From assembly GCF_001543325.1 (NCBI RefSeq), contig NZ_CP013355.1, positions 434,001 to 498,000 of the forward strand: a stretch of DNA of 64,000 nt, given 5' to 3'. This stretch comes from Lutibacter profundi. Lineage in GTDB: Bacteria > Bacteroidota > Bacteroidia > Flavobacteriales > Flavobacteriaceae. A program made the translations under genes and the position numbers. Of this stretch, positions 32,911-40,803 are shown piece after piece; positions within the stretch are counted from its first letter, which is position 1, and every line of letters starts with the position of its first letter. Below the pieces are notes generated by a model. That model made no database searches and was not told the origin of the DNA. It saw nothing but the letters and a program-made list of their open reading frames with translations.

Positions 32911-33594
32911 ATGAAAAAAATAGTGGTTCTTACAGGTGCTGGTATTAGTGCTGAAAGTGGTATTAAAACTTTTAGGGATGCTAACGGACTATGGGAAGGT
33001 TATGATATTATGGAAGTAGCTTCTCCTATTGGATGGGCAAGAAACAAAGATTTAGTATTAGATTTTTACAATAAGCGTAGATCTCAGTTACTCAACGTTA
33101 AACCAAATCAAGGACATAAAGCATTAGTATTACTGGAGAAGAAATACAATGTTACAATTATAACTCAAAATGTAGATGATTTACACGAACGTGCTGGAAG
33201 CTCAACTGTTTTACACTTACATGGAGAACTTTTGAAGGTAAGAAGTGAAATAAACCAATCTCTTGTTTATGATTGGAGAAAAGAACTAAAAATAGTAGAT
33301 GTTTGTGAAGAAGGAAATCAACTAAGACCACACATTGTTTGGTTTGGAGAAGCTGTTCCAATGCTTGATAAAGCTATAGAAATAATAAAGGAAGCTAATA
33401 TTTTAATAATAATAGGAACATCAATGCAAGTATACCCTGCTGCTAGTTTAATTAATTATACAAAAGATAATATTCCAATGTATTTTATTGATCCAAAACC
33501 TACAATTGAACGTCAAAGTTTTTCAAATTTAAAGATAATTGCAGAAAAAGCATCTGTTGGTGTAATTAAAGTGGTAAATGAATTAACTGACTAA
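32911..33594 (+). CDS. cobB: NAD-dependent protein deacylase, sirtuin family
   Basis: 227 aa, class III bacterial sirtuin. The NAD site is VLTGAGISAESGIKTFRD, the TQNVDDLHERAG block follows, and the catalytic His is in LHLHGELLKVR; IVWFGEAVP and IGTSMQVYPAASLI complete the Rossmann part. Tyr and Arg in DFYNKRRSQL occupy the places that let CobB/SIRT5-type enzymes accept succinyl and malonyl lysine. The two zinc CxxC motifs are absent, as in short bacterial members. A -7 element TACTTTTG lies at 32889-32896. The 3' end overlaps the convergent DUF6495 gene by 29 nt. Confidence 0.92.
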   Translation: MKKIVVLTGAGISAESGIKTFRDANGLWEGYDIMEVASPIGWARNKDLVLDFYNKRRSQLLNVKPNQGHKALVLLEKKYNVTIITQNVDDLHERAGSSTVLHLHGELLKVRSEINQSLVYDWRKELKIVDVCEEGNQLRPHIVWFGEAVPMLDKAIEIIKEANILIIIGTSMQVYPAASLINYTKDNIPMYFIDPKPTIERQSFSNLKIIAEKASVGVIKVVNELTD

Positions 33595-34045
33595 CGGTAG
33601 CAAACAATTTACCATTTGAAATTTGACTTCCTTTTTCAATCAAATCAAAGATTTCTAAATTTCTTGCTTTTGAATATTTTTTTACAGCTTTAAAGTACTC
33701 AATACTATCATCTAAAGGGTTTTGTAAAAACCATTTAAAATCAGTTGCGTTTAAAAAATTTTTATCTTTATTTTTAAGTTTAATATAAATTCGTATCATT
33801 TCTTTAGCATTACATTTGAATAAATTAATTCCATCATCAGAGATATGTTCTAAGTAGTTTGTTTTTGTTAGTACATCTTCCCAAACCAAATCACTAAATA
33901 TATTTAATTCCTCTTCAACCATTAAAGGTTTTTCTTTTTTAATGGTACTCCATTCATCAATATCAATTTGCTGAGAAGCTAAAAATTTTGCGAATTCGTT
34001 GTGTAATTCTAAAAATTGTTCTTTTGTTAACTGTCGATATTTCAT
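33566..34045 (-). CDS. DUF6495 family protein
   Basis: 159 aa. It begins MKYRQLTKEQFLELHNEFAKFLASQQIDIDEW and contains VEEELNIFSDLVWEDVLTKTNYLEHIS, a pattern that I recognise from the flavobacterial DUF6495 family. It is soluble and helical with no catalytic motif. Function unknown. It is convergent with, and overlaps by 29 nt, the sirtuin gene, and lies 19 nt beyond the terminator of the TonB receptor transcript, so it needs its own promoter or read-through. Confidence 0.75.
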   Translation of the reverse strand: MKYRQLTKEQFLELHNEFAKFLASQQIDIDEWSTIKKEKPLMVEEELNIFSDLVWEDVLTKTNYLEHISDDGINLFKCNAKEMIRIYIKLKNKDKNFLNATDFKWFLQNPLDDSIEYFKAVKKYSKARNLEIFDLIEKGSQISNGKLFATVSQLIHLPL

Positions 34046-34063
34046 AATTCAGAAAATAAAAAA

Positions 34064-34085
34064 AACCGCCCAATTTTGGGCGGTT
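34064..34085 (-). terminator. Rho-independent terminator of the TonB receptor gene
   Basis: AACCGCCCAA (34064-34073) and TTGGGCGGTT (34076-34085) form a perfect 10-bp stem. On the minus strand it is followed by a T8 run and lies 21 nt after the receptor stop codon. Confidence 0.9.
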
Positions 34086-34106
34086 CAAATATAATAATTT
34101 TAAAAT

Positions 34107-37100
34107 TTAGAAAATGTAACGCAATCCAAATTGCATTTGCCATCTAGATAATAAAGTAGCATTATACACAAAAGTATCCTGTAAATTAGGGTTAAATGTA
34201 TATGTTGGTGTTCCTGTGTTATCAACAGTAACCCCAATTGGTTGTACAGCATTCGGTTGTTGTACCAATCCCCAATTTGAATTTAATAAATTTCCAACAT
34301 TTAAGATATCAATACTAAATTGAATTGCATTTTTATCTCCAACTTTAAGCTCTTGAATAAATTTCATATCTAATTTCCCTCTCCAAGGTGCTAAAGCTCC
34401 ATAACGTTCAGCATAGCTTCCTCTTCTTCCACTTAAATAATCATCTTGTTGAATAAATTGCTCAAATGCAGCTGCTTGTCCAGCACCTGAAAATTGCATT
34501 TGGTTTATTTCATCTGAAGTAGGAACATAAATTAAATCATTTAAATTAGATCCATCATTATTTATATCACCACTATAAGTGTAAGAAAATCTTCCACCTC
34601 TAGCTAGTTCATAAAATGAAGAAATGGAGGTTTCCCATTTATCATCAACTCCGTATTGCCAAGTTTTAGATGTTACCATAATAAATCTATGTGTATCACC
34701 GTATTTAGAAAATGCTAATACATCATTATTTACATTTCCTAAAGCTGGATTAAAAGCAAATGCATCTCCAGTAATTTCAGCTTCAATTGAGTTTACATCT
34801 TTAGAGTTTAAGTAATTATACGCTGCCATAATATACAATCCATTTTCAAAAGTTTGTTGTGCTTTAATAGTTCCATTAAAGGTTCTTCCTTTGTTAGAAT
34901 TTGTAAAAACGTAAGCGTTGGTTGGGGCTCCCCAAGGTAATAATGTTTTATCTGCAATTGTATAAATAGGTCTATTATCAACACCTGCTAAAGATCCAGA
35001 TGGTGTTTTTAAGCCCCAGTTTTGTACGTGTGCTCCATTAATATCTTTGGTATAAGCTAAATCGGTTGAAATTATCAATCCACTTTCAAATTTATAATCC
35101 AATCCTAAACTACTTCTCCAAACCTGAGGAAATTTAAAATCTGGATCAACAACTTGATAGAAATAAAAATTAGGATTTCCAATTTGGTTTCCTAGCCATA
35201 CAAAAGGAAAACGTCCTGTAAATAAACCTGTACCTCCTCTTAATTGAACCGTTTTATCTCCTTTTACATCCCAGTTAAACCCTACTCTTGGTGAAATTAA
35301 GAATTGATTATTAGGCATTTTTGTTGAGTCAAAGAAAGCAGGGTCACCTGTATCGGGATCAGTGTATTCAAGAAATGGGAAATACGCACTTCCATCATCA
35401 ATAACATCCTGTGCTTTTCTACTTGAATCAAAAAATAAAGGCTTATCAAAACGAACACCATAAGACAATCTGAAATCTTCACTAATATTCCATTCATCTT
35501 GTGCATAAAAAGCCATTTGACCAACGTTTGTTTCAGCTAAAGCCCAAGAGTTATTAGCATTATTGGTATCAAAAACATTTTGAGCATTTGCCATAGCATC
35601 AGCTAACAATCCATTTGCAATTCCTGCACGGAAAGCATCCATATCAGCAAAGTCTCCAAAAAATGCACCTACATAACCTCTTGAATCTCCAAATCCATAA
35701 ACTCCTAAATTAAAAGAATTATCAAATTGAAACTTCTCGAATGAAAAGCCTAATGTATAATTATGATCTCCTTTACTTATGTTTAAATTATTTGTTAACT
35801 GAAATACTTTTTGGTCTAATTTATTATTAATTGAAAAAGGCTCATGCCCAGCAACTATATAATTCCCTCCACTTCCATCTTGTATTCTAAAAGCTGGCAT
35901 TGGAGAAGATTTAGGTACTCTAAAGTCATCAAAATGAGTATATCCAACTTGAAATTTATTAGTTACATTATCAGCTAAAGTAGAATTTAATTCTACTAAA
36001 AACGATTGGATATTATTATTAATTTGGTATCCTGAATTTTCAAATTGTAAAATTTGTGAGCTAGGGCCTCTAAAACCTAAAGCTGTTGGATGTGCTGTTA
36101 AATCTCTCGATGCATTTAAAAAATTATAAATAAATGCCAAACGATTATTTTCATTGATATTCCAATCTAGTTTTAAAAGACCTTTTGTGCTATTTGAAGC
36201 ATGTGTAAACCCTTCATAAGCACCAGTATCATATCCTATGCCTGCTAAAGCAGCTTGGACTTCTTGTAAGTCTGATTCTAATACTCTCGATTCATTGATA
36301 GCTCCAGAACCCGTATTAGGTAACCAAGATTGTCCTAAATCTGTTCTTTCATCTTTTTCAAAATTAACAAAAACAAATAATTTATCTTTTACAATTGGCG
36401 CTCCAACACTAAAACCATATTGTGTTTGCTCTAATTTTGGAACAAATATACTTTCTCCTTTAATTTTACTTCCTGTTAGGTCTTGATTTCTAAAAAAACC
36501 ATATACCGTTCCAGATACGGTGTTAGTACCACTTTTAGTTACGGCATTAACCGAAGCACCTGTAAAACCTGATAATGTAACATCATAAGGAGCTGTTGAA
36601 ACAGAGATTTGTTCAATTGCATCTAGTGATACTGGCTGAGCACCTGTTTGACCTCCTGGTGTGGCAGCATCCAATCCAAACGGATTGTTAAAAATTGAGC
36701 CATCTAAGGTAAAGTTATTAAATTGATCATTTCTTCCTCCAAATGAGCCATTAGAAGCAGAAGGATCTAAACGTGTAAAATCAGATGCAGATCTAGAAAT
36801 TGTTGGTAATTTTGTAAGTTCTCTTCTCCCTACACTTGTTTCTGCTCCAGTTCTACTATTATTGAATGTTGAACTTTTTCCTCCAGTAATTACAACTTCT
36901 TGTAATTGTTCACTTTCAGGAACCATTTGTACACTTAAATCAAATGCAGTCCCTAAATCTAAATATACATCTGTATATTCTATTGTTTTAAAGCCAATAT
37001 AGCTAATTGTTATTGTATAAGGCCCTCCAACACGTAAATTTGGTAGTGAATACCTTCCACTCTCAAGTGTCATAGTACCTGCAACTGTTCCCGTGGGGAT

Positions 37101-37247
37101 GTGTTTAGCAATAACATTTGCACCGTACAGTCCTGTTGAAGTGTCATCGGTTACTACTCCTTGAATTTTTGAAGTTGTAACTTGTGAAAAACCTACAACA
37201 ACAGAAAATACAGTAATTAGTAAAGAAAATAATAATTGTTTTTTCAT
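34107..37247 (-). CDS. TonB-dependent receptor with N-terminal carboxypeptidase-regulatory-like domain (Oar-like)
   Basis: 1046 aa. Signal peptide (LLFSLLITVFSVVVGFSQ), then an Ig-like CarboxypepD_reg domain (about 25-110: SKIQGVVTDDTSTGLYGANVIAKHI, ESGRYSLPNLRVGGPYTITISYIGF). A plug domain follows (about 115-240: EVVITGGKSSTFNNS, FTLDGSIFNNPFG), then a large outer-membrane beta barrel ending LLSRWQMQFGLRYIF with the terminal Phe. The GASVNAVTKSGTN block is typical of Oar-type receptors. The ligand is unknown, and no SusD partner is adjacent. A -7 element TATATTTG lies at 37292-37285 (minus). Confidence 0.92.
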   Translation of the reverse strand: MKKQLLFSLLITVFSVVVGFSQVTTSKIQGVVTDDTSTGLYGANVIAKHIPTGTVAGTMTLESGRYSLPNLRVGGPYTITISYIGFKTIEYTDVYLDLGTAFDLSVQMVPESEQLQEVVITGGKSSTFNNSRTGAETSVGRRELTKLPTISRSASDFTRLDPSASNGSFGGRNDQFNNFTLDGSIFNNPFGLDAATPGGQTGAQPVSLDAIEQISVSTAPYDVTLSGFTGASVNAVTKSGTNTVSGTVYGFFRNQDLTGSKIKGESIFVPKLEQTQYGFSVGAPIVKDKLFVFVNFEKDERTDLGQSWLPNTGSGAINESRVLESDLQEVQAALAGIGYDTGAYEGFTHASNSTKGLLKLDWNINENNRLAFIYNFLNASRDLTAHPTALGFRGPSSQILQFENSGYQINNNIQSFLVELNSTLADNVTNKFQVGYTHFDDFRVPKSSPMPAFRIQDGSGGNYIVAGHEPFSINNKLDQKVFQLTNNLNISKGDHNYTLGFSFEKFQFDNSFNLGVYGFGDSRGYVGAFFGDFADMDAFRAGIANGLLADAMANAQNVFDTNNANNSWALAETNVGQMAFYAQDEWNISEDFRLSYGVRFDKPLFFDSSRKAQDVIDDGSAYFPFLEYTDPDTGDPAFFDSTKMPNNQFLISPRVGFNWDVKGDKTVQLRGGTGLFTGRFPFVWLGNQIGNPNFYFYQVVDPDFKFPQVWRSSLGLDYKFESGLIISTDLAYTKDINGAHVQNWGLKTPSGSLAGVDNRPIYTIADKTLLPWGAPTNAYVFTNSNKGRTFNGTIKAQQTFENGLYIMAAYNYLNSKDVNSIEAEITGDAFAFNPALGNVNNDVLAFSKYGDTHRFIMVTSKTWQYGVDDKWETSISSFYELARGGRFSYTYSGDINNDGSNLNDLIYVPTSDEINQMQFSGAGQAAAFEQFIQQDDYLSGRRGSYAERYGALAPWRGKLDMKFIQELKVGDKNAIQFSIDILNVGNLLNSNWGLVQQPNAVQPIGVTVDNTGTPTYTFNPNLQDTFVYNATLLSRWQMQFGLRYIF

Positions 37248-37379
37248 ATGAATTAATGTTAAGTTTAGAATAATTAATTGTTTTCAAATATAAAGAAAAA
37301 AGATTACTCAGTTCATGAGTTTTACTTACTTTATTAACGATAAGGTGTTAATTACTTTTACAGAAAAATAAATACTTCC

Positions 37380-39491
37380 TTAATTTAAACCTCTAGCCTT
37401 AATCATAGGTTCAATTTTAGGCGATGATCCCCTAAAATCTTTATACATTTTTTCTAATTCTAATGTATTTCCTTTTGAAAGAATCATATCCCTAAATCGT
37501 TGTCCGTTTTCTCTAGTTAGCCCACCATTTTCAGTAAAATAATCATACGCATCATGACTTAATACCTCTGTCCATAAATAAGAATAATACCCCGCAGAAT
37601 ATCCTCCACTAAAAATATGAGCAAAATAGGTAGAACGATATCTTGTAGGAACTTCTTTTAGTAGCAAATGAACCGACTCTAAAGCATCATTTTCAAATTT
37701 ATTAACATCGGTAATTTTTGTATTTGCAGTAATAGTATGCCAAAGCATATCTAAATTAGAAGCAGCTAATACTTCTGTTATACTATAACCTTGATTAAAA
37801 GTACTTGCATTTTTTATTTTATCAATTAATTTATTAGGTATTTTATTTCCGTTTTTATAATTCAAGGCATAATTTTTTAAAATTTCAGGATATAATGCCC
37901 AGTTCTCATTAAATTGAGAGGGGAACTCAACAAAGTCTCTTGCCACAGATGTACCAGATAAACTAGGATAATGTTGATTTGCGAAAAAGCCGTGTAAAGC
38001 ATGTCCAAATTCGTGAAACATTGTTTCAACTTCATCAAAATTCAATAAAGTTGGTTCTCCTTCAGCAGGTTTAGCAATATTCATAACATTATAAATAACT
38101 GGTTTTTTGTTGTACAATGTAGATTGTGTAACAAAATTATCCATCCAAGCTCCACCGCTTTTAGAAGGTCTTGCATAATAATCTGCATAAAATAATCCTA
38201 GCGTACTACCATCTTCATTAAATAATTCATACGTAATAACATCTTTTTGATATGTTGGAATATCAGTACGTTTTTTGAAAGTAATTCCATACAATTTTTT
38301 AGCAGCATAAAAAACACCTTTTTCTAAAACGGTATGTAACTCAAAATATGGTTTAATTTCATTTTCATCTAAATCATATTTCTCTTTTCTTACCTTTTCA
38401 GCATAAAAATTCCAATCCCAAGGTTCTAATTTGAACGTTTCTCCTTGTTTTTCTATCATTTTTTGAATTATAGCAGCTTCTTTTCGTGCTTTTGAAGTTG
38501 CTGCAGGAACCAATTTTGCAAATAAATCTAATACTGCTTGAGGCTTTTTTGCCATTGTATTTTGCAATTGCCAAGAAGCAAAATTGTTAAACCCCAATAG
38601 TGTTGCTTTTTGAGCACGTAACTCAACCATTTTTTTTACCAATTCTTTTGTACTATACTTCCTTCCATTGGTTCTATTCCACCCTGCTTCAAATAATTGT
38701 TTTCTAACATCTCTATTTTTTAAATATTGTAACTGGGATTGTTGCGTTGTATTTGTAATAGTTAACAGCCAAGTATTTTCTTTCGTTTTATCTTTAATGT
38801 TGGCAATTTGAGTTTCTGAAAATCCATCCAATTTACGTATATCATGAATTTCAATAGTTGCAGCTTTATTTGCTTCTAATAACGTTTGATTAAATGTTGT
38901 GCTAAGTGAGGCTAATTGCTCATTAATATCTCTAAGTTTTATTTTATTGTCTTCTGTTAAATTGGCTCCAGCAATCGTGAATTTTTTATAATAATATTCT
39001 ACTAATTTTAAAGATTCCGAATCTAATTTTAATTTATTACGTTTAGCATAAATATATTTAACTTTTGAAAATAAGGAGTCATTTAAGTATATTTCATCAA
39101 AATGTTTTGCCAACAATGGAGCAGTTTCAGATTGCACTTTTTTTAGTAAATCATTAGTATTTGCTGCTGTTAAAGCATTAAATACATTATTAACTCTATC
39201 TAACATCTCTTTACTTTTTTCTAGAGCAAGAATTGTATTTTTAAAAGTTGCTTCCTCATTATTTTTTACAATTGAATTTACAGCATCTGTTTGTTGTCTT
39301 AAGGCTTCAATATATGCAGGCTTAAAATGCTCATTTTTTATTTCAGTAAAATTAGGAACAGAATATGGTAAAGTACTTTCTTTTAAAAATGGATTGTTCG
39401 TTAGGTTATTTTCCATTGGAGTATTTTCTTTCTTTTGATTACATGATAAAATGGTAATCAGCAATATTAACAATAGGGTGATTTTTTTCAT
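37380..39491 (-). CDS. M3-family metallopeptidase, peptidyl-dipeptidase Dcp type, lipoprotein
   Basis: 703 aa. A lipoprotein signal (LLLILLITILSC) implies membrane anchoring facing the periplasm. The long helical N-terminal half is followed by the M3 zinc site EVETMFHEFGHALHGFF (HEFGH near residue 494), with the downstream Glu in the region EFPSQFNENWALYP. GTSVARDFVEFPSQ and the final YSYLWTEVLSHDAYDYF...GGSxxPxxMIxARGL-like blocks match Dcp/oligopeptidase A. It would cleave short peptides during peptide use. It lies downstream, with its own start, of no obvious operon partner. Confidence 0.9.
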   Translation of the reverse strand: MKKITLLLILLITILSCNQKKENTPMENNLTNNPFLKESTLPYSVPNFTEIKNEHFKPAYIEALRQQTDAVNSIVKNNEEATFKNTILALEKSKEMLDRVNNVFNALTAANTNDLLKKVQSETAPLLAKHFDEIYLNDSLFSKVKYIYAKRNKLKLDSESLKLVEYYYKKFTIAGANLTEDNKIKLRDINEQLASLSTTFNQTLLEANKAATIEIHDIRKLDGFSETQIANIKDKTKENTWLLTITNTTQQSQLQYLKNRDVRKQLFEAGWNRTNGRKYSTKELVKKMVELRAQKATLLGFNNFASWQLQNTMAKKPQAVLDLFAKLVPAATSKARKEAAIIQKMIEKQGETFKLEPWDWNFYAEKVRKEKYDLDENEIKPYFELHTVLEKGVFYAAKKLYGITFKKRTDIPTYQKDVITYELFNEDGSTLGLFYADYYARPSKSGGAWMDNFVTQSTLYNKKPVIYNVMNIAKPAEGEPTLLNFDEVETMFHEFGHALHGFFANQHYPSLSGTSVARDFVEFPSQFNENWALYPEILKNYALNYKNGNKIPNKLIDKIKNASTFNQGYSITEVLAASNLDMLWHTITANTKITDVNKFENDALESVHLLLKEVPTRYRSTYFAHIFSGGYSAGYYSYLWTEVLSHDAYDYFTENGGLTRENGQRFRDMILSKGNTLELEKMYKDFRGSSPKIEPMIKARGLN

Positions 39492-39567
39492 GATTGAAAT
39501 TTTAAATGTATCTGGTAAATTTAGGAATGCTTCGGGGAATTAACAGCTATATTTATTACACAAAAAA

Positions 39568-39593
39568 AAAGCTCACTTTTTAAAGTGAGCTTT
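39568..39593 (-). terminator. Terminator of the rpsF-rpsR-rplI operon
   Basis: AAAGCTCACTTT (39568-39579) and AAAGTGAGCTTT (39582-39593) form a perfect 12-bp stem with a 2-nt centre, followed on the minus strand by T9. It lies 22 nt after the rplI stop. Confidence 0.9.
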
Positions 39594-39614
39594 ATAAATT
39601 TAAATTATCTAATT

Positions 39615-40067
39615 TTAGTTTGCTTCTGCAATAATTTCAATTGGTATTTCTACAATTACAGCTCTGTGCAACCTAATTATAGTGTTGTATTTACCAAGTC
39701 TTTTAATGTTTCCACCTTCAACTTTAATAAATTTTTTGTCAACATCTTGTCCTGCTGTTGCCAAAGCTTCTGCTACATTACTATTATTTATTGATCCAAA
39801 TAACTTAGAGCCATCACCTGTTTTTGCAGTAATCTTAATTTCCAAAACTTTAATAGCTTCAGCAATTTTAGTTGCATCTTTTATTAGTTTTTCTTCTTTA
39901 AAGGCGCGTTGCTTTAATGTTTCTGCAAGTACTTTTTTCGCTGAAGTTGTTGCCAATACAGCAAATCCATGAGGTATTAAATAGTTACGACCATAACCGT
40001 TTTTCACAGTTACAACATCATCTTTAAAACCTAAGTTTTCAACGTCTTGTTTTAATATAATTTCCAT
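39615..40067 (-). CDS. rplI: 50S ribosomal protein bL9
   Basis: 150 aa. The N-terminal signature MEIILKQDVENLGFKDDVVTVKNGYGRNYLIPHGFAV is complete and is followed by the long connecting helix and the C-terminal domain (GSINNSNVAEAL, VEGGNIKRLGKYNTIIRLHRAVIVEIPIEI). It binds 23S rRNA at the base of the L1 stalk. Last gene of the bS6-bS18-bL9 operon, 12 nt after rpsR, and followed by a strong terminator. Confidence 0.98.
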   Translation of the reverse strand: MEIILKQDVENLGFKDDVVTVKNGYGRNYLIPHGFAVLATTSAKKVLAETLKQRAFKEEKLIKDATKIAEAIKVLEIKITAKTGDGSKLFGSINNSNVAEALATAGQDVDKKFIKVEGGNIKRLGKYNTIIRLHRAVIVEIPIEIIAEAN

Positions 40068-40079
40068 AATTCCTACCTC

Positions 40080-40373
40080 TTATTTTAGCATATCTGCAAC
40101 ATAAGGCATTAAAGCCAAATGACGCGCTCTTTTAATAGCGACAGATACTTTACGTTGATATTTTAATGAAGTTCCTGTTAAACGACGAGGTAAAATTTTA
40201 CCTTGTTCATTAACTAAATACAATAAGAATTTAGCATCTTTATAATCAATATACTTGATACCATTCTTTTTGAAACGACAGTATTTTTTTACTTGTTTAG
40301 TGTCAATATCTAATGGAGTTAGGTAACGAACATCACCTTGTTTTCCTGCTTTTGATTGTTGTTCTATAGACAT
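40080..40373 (-). CDS. rpsR: 30S ribosomal protein bS18
   Basis: 97 aa. The conserved core is present: [62 protein letters not shown]. The N-terminal part ([19 protein letters not shown]) is longer than in E. coli, as in other Bacteroidota. It binds with bS6 in the platform of the 30S subunit. It starts 5 nt after the rpsF stop. Confidence 0.98.
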   Translation of the reverse strand: MSIEQQSKAGKQGDVRYLTPLDIDTKQVKKYCRFKKNGIKYIDYKDAKFLLYLVNEQGKILPRRLTGTSLKYQRKVSVAIKRARHLALMPYVADMLK

Positions 40374-40378
40374 AACTC

Positions 40379-40720
40379 TTATTTTTTGAATGCTTTATTT
40401 CTTTCTCTTCTTTTTTCAGCCCAAGCAATAGCATGTTTATCTAACTTTACAGTTAAATAACGCATAACGCTATCATCTCTCCTAAATTCAAGTTCAAATG
40501 GAGTAATTGCTTCTCCATCAACTTTGTATTCAAATAAGTGATAAAAACCACTTTTTTTATTTTGGATTGTATAGGCTAATTTTTTCAGCCCCCAATCTTC
40601 CTTTGATATCATTTCGGCACCTTTGGAAACAAGATAGTCCTCGAACTTCTGTACTGTTTCCTTTATCTGAGTATCAGATAAAACGGGATTCAAAATGAAA
40701 ACAGTTTCGTAATGATTCAT
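40379..40720 (-). CDS. rpsF: 30S ribosomal protein bS6
   Basis: 113 aa. It begins [30 protein letters not shown] and contains [23 protein letters not shown], the classic bS6 signature, ending in a basic tail ([13 protein letters not shown]). First gene of a three-gene ribosomal operon. Its promoter is clear 32 nt upstream. In several bacteria the bS6-bS18 complex feeds back on its own leader; no such structure was identified here. Confidence 0.98.
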   Translation of the reverse strand: MNHYETVFILNPVLSDTQIKETVQKFEDYLVSKGAEMISKEDWGLKKLAYTIQNKKSGFYHLFEYKVDGEAITPFELEFRRDDSVMRYLTVKLDKHAIAWAEKRRERNKAFKK

Positions 40721-40751
40721 AATTAATATTTAAGTTTTACTTTTAAGCGTG

Positions 40752-40781
40752 CAAATATACAATATAAATCTTACTCAACAA
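40752..40781 (-). promoter_or_regulatory. Promoter of the rpsF operon
   Basis: Minus strand: -33 TTG (40781-40779), 19-nt spacer, -7 TATATTTG (40759-40752). Perfect fit to the Bacteroidota consensus; the leader to the rpsF ATG is about 28 nt. Confidence 0.7.
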
Positions 40782-40803
40782 GTGTAAATTAAGGAAAATA
40801 TTG

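Noticed and set aside
33158-33361. Antisense open frames inside the sirtuin and other large genes
   Set aside because: They lack family motifs and follow from codon structure of the sense genes; treated as shadows.
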